DNA of 64,000 bases from Alphaproteobacteria bacterium. GTDB taxonomy: Bacteria > Pseudomonadota > Alphaproteobacteria > Rhodospirillales > Magnetospirillaceae. The notes beneath the pieces are model-generated. The model searched no databases. It was not told the origin of the DNA and saw only the letters and a program-made list of their open reading frames with translations. Shown here in pieces: positions 1 through 8,260 of the stretch (position 1 is the first letter of the stretch; every line of letters starts with the position of its first letter). A program made the translations under genes and the position numbers. Where the stretch lies: positions 49,821 to 113,820 of the forward strand of contig JAJPHO010000097.1 of assembly GCA_021325215.1 (NCBI GenBank). The letters are read 5' to 3'.

Positions 1-168
1 GCCGATGGCAAGCCCGCCGGCAAAGCCGAGGATGTGGTGACCGGCTTCCTCGGCCCCGACGGCAAGGCGCGCGGCCGGCCGGTCGGGCTGGCCTTCGACA
101 AAATGGGCGCGCTGCTGATCGCCGACGATGTCGGCAATACCGTCTGGCGTGTCAGCGCGGCGCAATAA
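1..168 (+). CDS. C-terminal end of a PQQ-type sorbosone dehydrogenase-like protein (partial)
   Basis: The first 55 codons of the window are open in frame 1 and end in TAA at 166-168; the start lies outside. The visible tail ends [19 protein letters not shown] followed by VGNTVWRVS, the closing beta-propeller blade typical of L-sorbosone dehydrogenase / soluble glucose dehydrogenase-like proteins. Members are usually exported and oxidise sugars or polyols with PQQ, but the substrate cannot be inferred from this fragment. The next gene is co-directional 67 bases downstream. Confidence 0.6.
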   Translation, partial: ADGKPAGKAEDVVTGFLGPDGKARGRPVGLAFDKMGALLIADDVGNTVWRVSAAQ

Positions 169-235
169 GCCGCTTGAAGACGGGCGCTCCTTGTCCGATT
201 GATGGGACAACCATCAAGAAGGGGAGGAGAACGCC

Positions 236-1321
236 TTGTTTCGCACTTTCATGTTTACCGTGACGATGCTGGCCGCGGTGGCGGCCGGAGCCGCGGAGCC
301 GCCCGATCCGCATGCGATCCTGGCCGAGTATGGCAAGATCGTTTCGGACCACGGCATCGACGAAGCCCGCGCGGTCGAGATCGGCGGTATCAAGCAATGG
401 ATCACCGTGCGCGGGCGCGACCGCGACAATCCGATCCTGCTGCTGATCCATGGCGGTCCGGCGGCGCCCGATCTGCCCAACCGCTATCTGTTCGAACCGT
501 CCTGGGCCGATTACTTCACCGTGGTCGAATGGGACCAGCGCGGCAGCGGCAAGACCTTCGAGCTGAACGATTCCGCCGCCGTGGCGCCGACCATGAGCAA
601 GGAACGGATGATCGAGGATGCCGAGGAACTGGTCGATTATCTCCGCCAGACCTACCGGCGCGACAAGATCTTCGTGATGGGCCATTCCTGGGGCAGCCTG
701 GTCGGGCTGTCGCTGGCCCAGCGGCGCCCGGACCGGCTCTACGCCTATATCGGCGTCGGGCAGATCATCGCCATGAAGCAGGGCGAGAAGGTCAGCTATG
801 ACTGGACCCTGGCCCAGGCGCGCAAGGCGGGTAATGCCGAGGCGGTCAAGGAGCTGACCGCGATCGCCCCCTATCCCGAGGCCGACGGTTCGGTCCCGCT
901 CGACAAGCTGGGCACCGAACGCAAATGGTCGATCGTGTTCGGCGGCCTGATCCATGGCCGGTCCAGCTATGACCCGCTGGAGAACACCGAAAAGATCTCA
1001 CCCGATTATAGCTGGGCCGATTACAAGGCGATCGACCAGGGCAGCGCCTTCACCCTGCCCAAGCTGCTGGATGAGCTGATGAATACCGACTTCACCGGCG
1101 TGACCCGGCTCGATTGCCCGGTGCTGATGTTCGCCGGACGCACCGACTACACCACCCCGTCGCCGCTGATCGAGCGCTGGTACGCTGCGGTGACGGCGCC
1201 GGCGAAGAAGCTGGTCTGGTTCGAGCAATCCTCGCACATGATTTATGAGGAAGAGCCCGGTCGCTTTCTGGTTCACCTGGTGCAGGACGTTCTGCCGCTC
1301 AGTGGGCGGCCAGCGCCCTGA
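236..1321 (+). CDS. Secreted alpha/beta hydrolase, prolyl aminopeptidase-like (S33)
   Basis: A 361-residue protein starting at TTG 236, chosen because GGAGGAGA lies about 7 bases upstream and a signal peptide follows at once (hydrophobic run at residues 4-18, AAGAAE cleavage region). HGGP at residues 72-75 forms the oxyanion hole. DQRGSGKT and the nucleophile elbow GHSWGS with Ser151 are the classic proline iminopeptidase signature. A late TDYTTPS stretch and SSHM carry the probable acid and His. By family it cleaves N-terminal Pro or hydrolyses amides or esters, here in the periplasm. Its last 23 bases overlap the convergent LytTR gene. The exact substrate is unknown. Confidence 0.85.
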   Translation: MFRTFMFTVTMLAAVAAGAAEPPDPHAILAEYGKIVSDHGIDEARAVEIGGIKQWITVRGRDRDNPILLLIHGGPAAPDLPNRYLFEPSWADYFTVVEWDQRGSGKTFELNDSAAVAPTMSKERMIEDAEELVDYLRQTYRRDKIFVMGHSWGSLVGLSLAQRRPDRLYAYIGVGQIIAMKQGEKVSYDWTLAQARKAGNAEAVKELTAIAPYPEADGSVPLDKLGTERKWSIVFGGLIHGRSSYDPLENTEKISPDYSWADYKAIDQGSAFTLPKLLDELMNTDFTGVTRLDCPVLMFAGRTDYTTPSPLIERWYAAVTAPAKKLVWFEQSSHMIYEEEPGRFLVHLVQDVLPLSGRPAP

Positions 1322-2204
1322 CCACTTCGGCCCTGCGGCTGGCCGACAGAGGGGCGGAGTCGCGATTGTCGAATTCGACGCGGCTCTCGCCCAGCTCGGT
1401 GCGGGTGATGCCCTTGACCCGGCGCATATTGACCAGCGCCGAACGGTGGGTGCGGATGAAGGCCATGTCGGCCAGTTTGGCCTCGATGTCCTTCAAGGGC
1501 TGGCGCAGCAGCCGTTCCTGGCCGCGCACATGCAGGGCGACGTAATTGCCCTGCGCCTCGATCCAATCGATTTCGCCGGCGCGCACCAGCACGTCGCCTT
1601 CCTTGCCCGGCACCAGAAAGGCCGGTTCGGCGTTGGAGGCGGCGGGCTGGGCGATATCCTTCGGCGGGGTGCGCATGCCGCGGCGCCACAAGGCGGCCAT
1701 CCCGACCGCCAGGAACAGGGTCAGCAGGTCCTTGCGATATTCGTAGAACAGATTGCCCGGCCCGAAATCGAAGGAATAGGCATCGCCGGCCAGCGCGTGG
1801 ACCGGATAGCGCAGCCCGGCCATCAGGCCGACATGCACCGCCGAACAGACGATGCTGGTGACCAAATAGGTTCCCAGCCGGGCGAGCGGACCCAGGCCGC
1901 GCGCCGCGACCTTGTCGTCCCACGGCAGCAGCAGGGCGAAGGTGACGGCCCAGCCGACCCAGCTGGTCAATTCCCAGCAATAGGGTCTCCAGCGCGCCAG
2001 GTGACTGCCATTGCGGTCGAGGTCGAAATGGATCGACACCGCATTGATCAGGCAGGCGGCCAGGATCACGCCGCTGCAGATGACATATTGCGATAGGATG
2101 GGCCGGCCGGAAAAGAATCGCAGAATGGCGGGTCGGGTCTCGTTCGTCACGCGTAAGGCCTCGTTCGTCCCTCGAACCGCCGGGTCCATCCCATCGGGAC
2201 CCAT
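1299..2204 (-). CDS. Membrane-anchored LytTR-family transcriptional regulator
   Basis: 301 residues. The N-terminal half carries about four hydrophobic segments (roughly residues 38-55, 76-93, 105-125 and 160-176). The C-terminal ~100 residues are a LytTR DNA-binding domain, seen from DWIEAQGNYVALHV, then FIRTHRSALVNMRRVKGI. There is no receiver domain, so it is a one-component membrane regulator rather than a response regulator. LytTR proteins bind direct repeats upstream of targets. The gene is divergent from the BBE oxidoreductase with 56 bases between them, so that gene is a plausible target. The start is uncertain: the first 20 residues (GTNEALRVTNETR) look non-conserved and an internal start near residue 25 is possible. 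Confidence 0.8.
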   Translation of the reverse strand: MGPDGMDPAVRGTNEALRVTNETRPAILRFFSGRPILSQYVICSGVILAACLINAVSIHFDLDRNGSHLARWRPYCWELTSWVGWAVTFALLLPWDDKVAARGLGPLARLGTYLVTSIVCSAVHVGLMAGLRYPVHALAGDAYSFDFGPGNLFYEYRKDLLTLFLAVGMAALWRRGMRTPPKDIAQPAASNAEPAFLVPGKEGDVLVRAGEIDWIEAQGNYVALHVRGQERLLRQPLKDIEAKLADMAFIRTHRSALVNMRRVKGITRTELGESRVEFDNRDSAPLSASRRAEVVRALAAH

Positions 2205-2260
2205 GCCGGCGAAAGCCAGAGTAGCGTCTCCTCCAGCGAATTTGAAGAAAGGGCAGGGGC

Positions 2261-4006
2261 ATGCGCAGACGGGATCTTTTCAAAGCGGTGGCGGGACTGG
2301 CGATGATTCCGGTGATGGGGGTGCGGGCCCTGGCCGCTCCGTTCCGCCGGGTGCGCCCGGGCGACGCCGCCTGGCCGAAAGCGTCCGACTGGGAAGCCTT
2401 GCGCAAACAGGTCGGCGAAGCGCTGATCCGCCCCGAACCGCTGCACGGACCCTATGACAATCCCTTCAATATCGGCGACCAGGCTGCCGGCACCCAGGTG
2501 TCGGGCTGGCTGAACGCCTGGAAGCCCGGCATCAGCGCCTATGCGGTGAAGGCGCGCGGCGGCGAGGATGTCGCGGCGGCGGTGGATTTCGCCCGCCGTC
2601 ATAAGTTGCGCCTGGTGGTGAAGGGCGGAGCGCACAGCTATCAGGGCACCTCGAACGCGCCGGACTCGCTGCTGGTGTGGACCCGCGCGATGAACCGGGT
2701 CCAACTGATCGACGGCTTCACGCCGGAAGGCTGCAGCGATGCGCCGGTGCCGGCGGTGTCGGTCGAAGCGGGCGCGATGTGGATCGACGTCTATGACGCG
2801 GTGACCACCAAGGGCGGGCGCTACGCCCAGGGCGGCGGCTGCACCACGGTGGGCGTCGCCGGCCATGTGCAGAGCGGCGGCTTCGGCTCTTTCTCGAAGC
2901 GTTGGGGCACCGCCGCCGGCAGCGTGCTGGAAGCCGAGATCGTTACCGCCGACGGCACGCTGCGCCGCGTCAATAAATGCCGCGACCCCGAGCTGTTCTG
3001 GGGCATCAAGGGCGGTGGCGGCGGCAGTCTCGGCGTGGTGACCAGGCTGATCCTGCGCACCCACGACCTGCCCGAGTTCTTCGGCGGCGCCTTCGCCACC
3101 ATCCGCGCCAATTCCGACGAAGCCTATCGCCGGCTGATCACGCGCTTCTTCGATTTCTATGCCGAAGCTTTATACAACCCGCATTGGGGCGAGCAGGCCA
3201 GGCTGCGCGGCGACAACCGCCTGGAAATCAGCATGGTCTGCCAGGGATTGACGGCCGAGGAAGCCAAGGCGGTATGGAAGCCGTTTCTCGACTGGCTGGC
3301 CGCTTCGCCGGGCGATTACGGCTTCGACGAGGATTTCTGGGCCGGCGCTTCGGTCGCGCGCGCCTGGTGGGATGCCGAGGCCCGCCGCAAGCGCGGTTCG
3401 ACGGCGATGGTCTCCGACGACCGCCCCGGCGCTTCGGCGGCCCATGTCTGGTGGCGCGGCGATCAGGAGCAGTGCAGCGTGTTCCTCTATGGCTATGAAT
3501 CGCTGTGGCTGCCGGGTTCGCTGCTGGACTCCGCGCGCCGCCCAGCCCTGGTCGAGGCGCTGATGGCCGCCAGCCGGCACAAGAAGGTCGAGTTGCATTT
3601 CAACAAGGGCCTGGGCGGCGGCGATGTCGAAATGGCGGCGCTGGCCCGCGACACCGCGACCAATCCGGAAGCGGCGGACGCCTTCGCTTTGGCGATCATT
3701 GCCGATGGCGGCCCGTCGCGTTTTCCCGGCATGCCCGACGCCAGGGACGAGGAAAAGGCGCGCCAAGCCGCCGCGGCGGTCGATGCGGCGACGGCGATCC
3801 TGGCGCCGCTTGCCCCGGCCGGCGGCTCCTATGTCTCGGAGAGCAACTTCTTCAACAAGAGCTGGGCCAGATCGTTCTGGGGCAGCAATTATCCCCGGCT
3901 GCTGGCGGCCAAGCGCCGCTACGACCCCGACGGCCTATTCTTCGTCCATCACGGGGTCGGGTCCGAGGATTGGAGCGCGGACGGCTTTACGCGAGACGCG
4001 ACTTGA
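2261..4006 (+). CDS. Tat-exported FAD-linked oxidoreductase (PCMH plus BBE domains)
   Basis: 581 residues starting MRRRDLFKAVAG, a twin-arginine signal ending near ALAAP. The FAD-binding PCMH domain spans roughly residues 85-270, with VVKGGAHSYQGTSNAPDS in place of the usual GGGH loop and GGGGGSLGVVTRL near residue 250. The berberine-bridge (BBE) C-terminus NYPRLLAAKRRYDPDGLFFVHHG closes the protein. The family oxidises sugars, alkaloids or polyphenols with covalently bound FAD; the covalent His/Cys pair is not certain here. Its 3' end overlaps the convergent hydrolase-OsmC gene by 20 bases. The substrate is unknown; a sugar is plausible given the sorbosone-dehydrogenase tail at the window edge. 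Confidence 0.85.
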   Translation: MRRRDLFKAVAGLAMIPVMGVRALAAPFRRVRPGDAAWPKASDWEALRKQVGEALIRPEPLHGPYDNPFNIGDQAAGTQVSGWLNAWKPGISAYAVKARGGEDVAAAVDFARRHKLRLVVKGGAHSYQGTSNAPDSLLVWTRAMNRVQLIDGFTPEGCSDAPVPAVSVEAGAMWIDVYDAVTTKGGRYAQGGGCTTVGVAGHVQSGGFGSFSKRWGTAAGSVLEAEIVTADGTLRRVNKCRDPELFWGIKGGGGGSLGVVTRLILRTHDLPEFFGGAFATIRANSDEAYRRLITRFFDFYAEALYNPHWGEQARLRGDNRLEISMVCQGLTAEEAKAVWKPFLDWLAASPGDYGFDEDFWAGASVARAWWDAEARRKRGSTAMVSDDRPGASAAHVWWRGDQEQCSVFLYGYESLWLPGSLLDSARRPALVEALMAASRHKKVELHFNKGLGGGDVEMAALARDTATNPEAADAFALAIIADGGPSRFPGMPDARDEEKARQAAAAVDAATAILAPLAPAGGSYVSESNFFNKSWARSFWGSNYPRLLAAKRRYDPDGLFFVHHGVGSEDWSADGFTRDAT

Positions 4007-5177
4007 TCCGGATCTCTCCTTCAAGGGTGCGATGGACCGGGCAGCGGCCGGCGATGGCCAGCAGCTTGTCCCGGTCCTCCTGCGACAGGTCGCCTTCCAG
4101 TGTGATCTCGCGCGTCATCTCGGTGAATTCACCGCCTTCGCCCTGAATCTTGGCCATCCGTAGCGCGACGCCGATCCGCTCGACCGGGATTTCCTTGCGC
4201 TCGGCATACATGCGCAGCGTGATCGAGGTGCAGGCGCCCAAGGCACCCAGCAGATAATCGAACGGGCCCGGTCCGGAATCGTCGCCGCCGATGTCGGCCG
4301 GCTCGCTGGCCTTCAGATGATGGCGTCCGGCGCGCACTGCGTTGGCATAGCGGCCGGTGCGGGTCTCTGTCACCGTCACCAGGCCGGGTTCGAGCGGAGC
4401 CTCCTGCGCCGTTTCCGCCTCCGGCAGGAAGCGCGAGGCCCAGGCGGCGATGATGTCGGCGGCATAGACCGCGTCGGCGCGCTTGCGCAGCAGATGGTCG
4501 GCGGTGTCCAGCGAGACGAAGCTCTTGGGATGGCGGGCGGCGGCGAAGATGGCGTTGGCGTTCTCGATCCCGACCGTGTCGTCGAGCGGGGCGTGGCAGA
4601 CCAGCAGCGCCTTGTTCATGCCGGCCAGTGCGCCCAGGAAGTCCTGGCTGATGACATCGTCGAGGAACTGCTTTTTGATGGTGAAGGGACGTCCCGCCAG
4701 CATGACCTGGGCGATGCCGTTCTTCTCGATTTCGTCGATGCTGCCGGTGAACAGATGGGTGATGTGGCCGGCCGAGGAGGGCGCGGCCATGGTGGCGATG
4801 CCGACCGCTTCCGGCACCTTCGGTCCGGCCGCCAGCACGGCGGCGCCGCCCAGGCTGTGGCCGATCAGCAGCGACGGCGCGCGGTGGTTCTTGCGCAGAT
4901 AATCGACGGCGGCCAGCAGGTCTTCGACGTTGGATGAGAAATTGGTGTTGGCGAATTCGCCTTCGCTGCTGCCGATGCCGGTGAAGTCGAAGCGCAGCAC
5001 GGCGATGCCCTGCGATGTCAGCCGTTCGGCGACGCGCTGCGCGGCGAAGATGTCCTTGCCGCAAGTGAAGCAATGGGCGAACAGCGCGAAAGCGCGCGGA
5101 CGCTCGGGCAGGTCCAGGCGTGCGGCGAGCATCTGCCCCGAATGGCCTGGAAACTCGATCTTCCTGCTGTCGCTCAT
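3987..5177 (-). CDS. Bifunctional alpha/beta hydrolase / OsmC-family peroxiredoxin
   Basis: 396 residues with two domains. Residues 1-255 are an alpha/beta hydrolase with HCFTCGKD and nucleophile elbow GHSLGG. Residues 265-396 are an OsmC domain with GPGPFDYLLGALGACTSITL and a CPVHRTLEG motif, which supply the two redox cysteines. OsmC proteins reduce organic hydroperoxides using thiols; the hydrolase half may release or detoxify linked acyl groups. This fusion is a recurrent bacterial architecture. The gene is divergent from the M24 peptidase and overlaps the BBE gene tail-to-tail. Confidence 0.9.
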   Translation of the reverse strand: MSDSRKIEFPGHSGQMLAARLDLPERPRAFALFAHCFTCGKDIFAAQRVAERLTSQGIAVLRFDFTGIGSSEGEFANTNFSSNVEDLLAAVDYLRKNHRAPSLLIGHSLGGAAVLAAGPKVPEAVGIATMAAPSSAGHITHLFTGSIDEIEKNGIAQVMLAGRPFTIKKQFLDDVISQDFLGALAGMNKALLVCHAPLDDTVGIENANAIFAAARHPKSFVSLDTADHLLRKRADAVYAADIIAAWASRFLPEAETAQEAPLEPGLVTVTETRTGRYANAVRAGRHHLKASEPADIGGDDSGPGPFDYLLGALGACTSITLRMYAERKEIPVERIGVALRMAKIQGEGGEFTEMTREITLEGDLSQEDRDKLLAIAGRCPVHRTLEGEIRIKSRLA

Positions 5178-5234
5178 CTTCTCCCCCGGCTACTCTTTAT
5201 CCATATGAGATCAAACAATAAGGATCAGCCTGGG

Positions 5235-6479
5235 ATGTTGTCACGCCGCCTGTTTCTCGGAACCGCCGCCGCCTCGCCCGCCGCGGCTCTCGCCCTTGGC
5301 CAAGCGGCTCCCGCCTCGGCGGCGGAGACCGGGCTGTCCAGCATCACCGGGGATGCCAAGCCGATCGGCGCCGATGAGCGCCGCGCCCGCATCGCCAAGC
5401 TGCAGGATCTGATGGGGCGCCAGAAGATCGGCGCGCTGCTGGTCGAATCCGGCTCCTCGCTCGATTATTTCACCGGCATCCGCTGGTGGCGCTCCGAGCG
5501 CACCACCGCCGCGGTGATCCCGGCCAAGGGCGAGGTGATCGTGGTGACGCCGGCCTTCGAAGAACCCTCGATCCGCGAAACTCTGCAGATCGGCGGCGAC
5601 GTGCGGCCGTGGAACGAGCATGAGAGCCCGTTCCAGCGCCTGGCCGAAGCGCTGCACGACCGGGGGGCTATGACGGTGGCGGTCGAGCCGACCACCCGCT
5701 TCTTCATCATCGACCGGCTGCGCCAGGCTGCGCCTCATCTCAAGATCGTGTCCGGCGACGCGCTGATCCGCGCCTGCCGTATGCACAAATCGCCGGCCGA
5801 GCTGGCTCTGCTGCGCATCGCCAATCAGGTCACTTTGCAGGCGATCCAATATGCGCACGGCAAGGTCGTGGCCGGCATGAAGGCGACCGGGATCGGCGCC
5901 CTGATCACCGAGGCCACCGCGGCGCTGGGCGGCGAGCCCGACGACGCGCTGGTGCTGCTCAACGAAGCCAGCGCCTATCCGCACGGCTCGCACAAGCCGC
6001 AGGAAATCCGCGACGGCTCGACCGTGCTGGTCGATGTCGGCTGCAAGGTGCATGGCTATCAGTCCGACATTTCCCGCACCTGGGTGTTCGGCACGCCGTC
6101 CGACAAGCAGCGCAAGATGTGGGACACCGTGCGGCGCGGCCAGCAGATCGCCTTCGAGACGGCCAAGCTGGGCGTCAAATGCGGCGCCATCGACGATGCG
6201 GTGCGCGCCTTCTATGAAAAGGAAGGCTGGGGGCCGGGCTATCATCTGCCGGGCCTGCCGCACCGTACCGGCCATGGCATCGGCATGGACGGCCATGAAT
6301 CGCCCTATCTGGTGCATGGCGACGACACGCCGTTGGAACCCGGCATGTGCTTCTCCGACGAACCCGGCCTTTATGTGCCCGGCGAATTCGGCATCCGCCT
6401 TGAGGATTGCTGGGTTATGACCGAGTCGGGGCCGCAGGGCTTCACCTCTTTCGCGAGGTCGATCGATGACCCGGTCTAA
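5235..6479 (+). CDS. Tat-exported M24 family Xaa-Pro peptidase-like protein
   Basis: I place the start at ATG 5235 because AAGGA lies 11 bases upstream and the protein then begins MLSRRLFLGTAAASPAAAL, a good twin-arginine signal; an in-frame ATG at 5205 also exists. The 414-residue protein has a creatinase-like N-terminal domain and a pita-bread C-terminal domain. Metal ligands are visible: Asp267 and Asp278 in DVGCKVHGYQSD, His in GHGIGMDGHE, Glu in SDEPGLYV and Glu in GIRLEDC. The family cleaves Xaa-Pro bonds or related C-N bonds with two metal ions. It overlaps the downstream DUF72 gene by 14 bases, so the two are probably co-transcribed. Confidence 0.85.
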   Translation: MLSRRLFLGTAAASPAAALALGQAAPASAAETGLSSITGDAKPIGADERRARIAKLQDLMGRQKIGALLVESGSSLDYFTGIRWWRSERTTAAVIPAKGEVIVVTPAFEEPSIRETLQIGGDVRPWNEHESPFQRLAEALHDRGAMTVAVEPTTRFFIIDRLRQAAPHLKIVSGDALIRACRMHKSPAELALLRIANQVTLQAIQYAHGKVVAGMKATGIGALITEATAALGGEPDDALVLLNEASAYPHGSHKPQEIRDGSTVLVDVGCKVHGYQSDISRTWVFGTPSDKQRKMWDTVRRGQQIAFETAKLGVKCGAIDDAVRAFYEKEGWGPGYHLPGLPHRTGHGIGMDGHESPYLVHGDDTPLEPGMCFSDEPGLYVPGEFGIRLEDCWVMTESGPQGFTSFARSIDDPV

Positions 6480-7215
6480 TACCAAAATCCGCATCGGCAT
6501 CGGCGGCTGGACCTTCGAGCCCTGGCGCGGAACCTTCTATCCCGAGAAACTGACGCAAAAGCGTGAATTGGAATATGCCTCCGGCAAGCTCGGCTCGATC
6601 GAGGTCAACGGCACCTATTACAGCCTGATGAAGCCGGACAGCTTCAGGAAATGGCACGACGAGACCCCTGCCGATTTCATCTTCAGCCTGAAGGCGACGA
6701 AGTTCTGCACCAACCGAAAGGTCTTGGCGACCGCCGGTGAATCGATCGAGCGATTCATCATGAGCGGGGTGCTGGAGCTGAAGGACAAGCTGGGCCCGAT
6801 CAACTGGCAGTTCATGGGCACCAAGAAATTCGATCCCGAGGATTTCGGCGCCTTCCTCAAATTGCTGCCGAAATCGGTCGAGGGGCGCTCGCTGCGCCAT
6901 GCCGTCGAAGTGCGCCATGAGAGCTTCCAGACGCCGGAATTCTACGAGATGGCCCGCCGGCACGAGGTGGCGATCATCCAGGCCGGCGATTCAAAATTTC
7001 CCGAGATCGAAGAAGCGACGGCGCCTTTCGCCTATGTCCGCATCATGGGCACGCGCGAGGACGAGCCGAAGGGCTATTCCGAAGCCGAGCTGGACGCCTG
7101 GGCCGAGCGGGCCAAGGGCTGGGCCGCCGACGGGCGCGACGTGTTCTTCTACGTGATCAGCGGCGCCAAGCAGCATAACCCGGCGGCGGCGATGGCACTG
7201 ATCGAGAGGATTTGA
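6466..7215 (+). CDS. DUF72 domain-containing protein (YecE-like)
   Basis: 249 residues covering the whole family length. It opens IRIGIGGWTFEPWRGTFYP, followed by LGSIEVNGTYYSLMKP and FSLKATKFCTNRK, the characteristic DUF72 TIM-barrel signatures, and ends with HNPAAAMALIERI. The biochemical function of the family is not established. It starts inside the 3' end of the M24 peptidase gene, indicating translational coupling, and ends two bases before the convergent membrane-protein gene. Confidence 0.9.
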   Translation: MTRSNTKIRIGIGGWTFEPWRGTFYPEKLTQKRELEYASGKLGSIEVNGTYYSLMKPDSFRKWHDETPADFIFSLKATKFCTNRKVLATAGESIERFIMSGVLELKDKLGPINWQFMGTKKFDPEDFGAFLKLLPKSVEGRSLRHAVEVRHESFQTPEFYEMARRHEVAIIQAGDSKFPEIEEATAPFAYVRIMGTREDEPKGYSEAELDAWAERAKGWAADGRDVFFYVISGAKQHNPAAAMALIERI

Positions 7216-7216
7216 C

Positions 7217-7606
7217 CTAGGCCGGGCGCCTTTGGCGTGATGCCATGACGAGGGCGACGCCCAGGCTTACGCCATAGCCCCACAGCAGCCAGGCGGCGCC
7301 GAGCCGCACGATCGTTTCGTCGGCGCCATAGAGGCCATGCATCCATCGCAGGGCCGCGCCGTCGATCATCATGGCGACGGCGCCGACCACGCTGACACCC
7401 TGCATCAATTGATCGGTGGTCAGCCGGGCGAAGCGCTGGATCAGCCAGACGCTGGCCCAGGCCATCGGCAGGGTGGTGAGAAAGCCGATATTCCCTTGCA
7501 GCGGATCGGAGAATGCGCCGGGCGCGAAGCGGATATAAGCGGTAGCGACCACCCAGAGGGCGAGACTCAGCAGCACCAGGCGAACGGTCTGGGATCGGGT
7601 TGGCAT
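7217..7606 (-). CDS. Small four-helix integral membrane protein, DUF5367-like
   Basis: 129 residues from ATG 7606. The start is fixed by a strong AGGGAGGT about 5 bases upstream, so a longer upstream frame is not needed. Four hydrophobic helices are visible (about residues 8-24, 40-56, 70-90 and 103-122), with little else. The overall pattern resembles the DUF5367 membrane family, though I recognise this only loosely. It is divergent from a TetR regulator, and two 16 bp palindromes lie between them, so it is very probably the regulated target; by analogy such pairs are often efflux or stress membrane proteins. Confidence 0.65.
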   Translation of the reverse strand: MPTRSQTVRLVLLSLALWVVATAYIRFAPGAFSDPLQGNIGFLTTLPMAWASVWLIQRFARLTTDQLMQGVSVVGAVAMMIDGAALRWMHGLYGADETIVRLGAAWLLWGYGVSLGVALVMASRQRRPA

Positions 7607-7623
7607 GCGAACCTCCCTGCATA

Positions 7624-7666
7624 TGTAGCATGTGCTACATAGTATGAATTTGTAGTGGGTGCTACA
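7624..7666. promoter_or_regulatory. Twin palindromic operators of the TetR regulator
   Basis: Two matching imperfect palindromes of equal length occupy the 67-base divergent gap: TGTAGCATGTGCTACA at 7624-7639 and TGTAGTGGGTGCTACA at 7651-7666. Both end in TGTAG...GTGCTACA and they sit 27 bp centre to centre. The second ends 7 bases before the proposed TetR ATG. Their form and place fit autoregulation plus control of the membrane-protein gene. Confidence 0.75.
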
Positions 7667-7673
7667 AGGGGCG

Positions 7674-8246
7674 ATGCGCGCCAAACGGATGGATATCGCC
7701 GAGAGAATCGCCGACAGCCTGCTCGATTGCGGGGTGGCGCAAATTCCGCTGCGCGAACTTGCCGCCCGGCTCTGCACCAGCGACCGCATGCTGCTCTATT
7801 ATTTCTCGGACAAAAGCGATCTGATCCGCTGTTCGCTGGGCATCGTCTCCACCCGGCTGACGACCCTGCTGGCGGAAGCTTTACCGGAGGGGCGCATGGT
7901 GCCGGCGGCTTTGGCGGAGGCCGCGCTGAGCCTGCTGTTGTCCGACAGTGCGGCGCCCTTCATGGCTGTGTGGGGTGATCTGGTCGCCTGGGCGGGGCGC
8001 GGCGAAGAGCCGTTCCGCTCGGTGGCGGAGTCCATCATGGCGGGCTGGCAGGCGTGGACGGAAAGCCGCCTCGACGGCGTGGACGAGGCTGAGAAACCAG
8101 CGCTCGCCTCGGCGATCCTGATCTTGCTGGAAGGCGCGCGTCAGGTAGAGGCGATCCGGCCGGGCTCTGCTCGCGGCGCCGTCCGGATATTGATGGCCGG
8201 ATTTGACCGCAAGGAGCGGAGTGCGGCAGAGTCGGCATCGTTTTAG
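7674..8246 (+). CDS. TetR-family transcriptional regulator
   Basis: About 190 residues. The N-terminal helix-turn-helix reads IAERIADSLLDCGVAQIPLR, then LAARLCTSDRMLLYYFSDKSDLI, the standard TetR DNA-binding domain; the C-terminal ligand domain is poorly conserved. The start is ambiguous: GTG 7659 lies inside the second operator, ATG 7674 has AAGGGG close upstream, and ATG 7689 is also possible; I prefer 7674. It probably represses itself and the divergent membrane protein through the two palindromes. The ada gene follows after only 14 bases. Confidence 0.85.
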   Translation: MRAKRMDIAERIADSLLDCGVAQIPLRELAARLCTSDRMLLYYFSDKSDLIRCSLGIVSTRLTTLLAEALPEGRMVPAALAEAALSLLLSDSAAPFMAVWGDLVAWAGRGEEPFRSVAESIMAGWQAWTESRLDGVDEAEKPALASAILILLEGARQVEAIRPGSARGAVRILMAGFDRKERSAAESASF

Positions 8247-8260
8247 AGAAGGGGCATCCG

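Noticed and set aside
8247..8260. Ada box or promoter directly upstream of ada
   Set aside because: Only 14 bases separate the tetR stop from ada, and I could not match any Ada-binding sequence with confidence.
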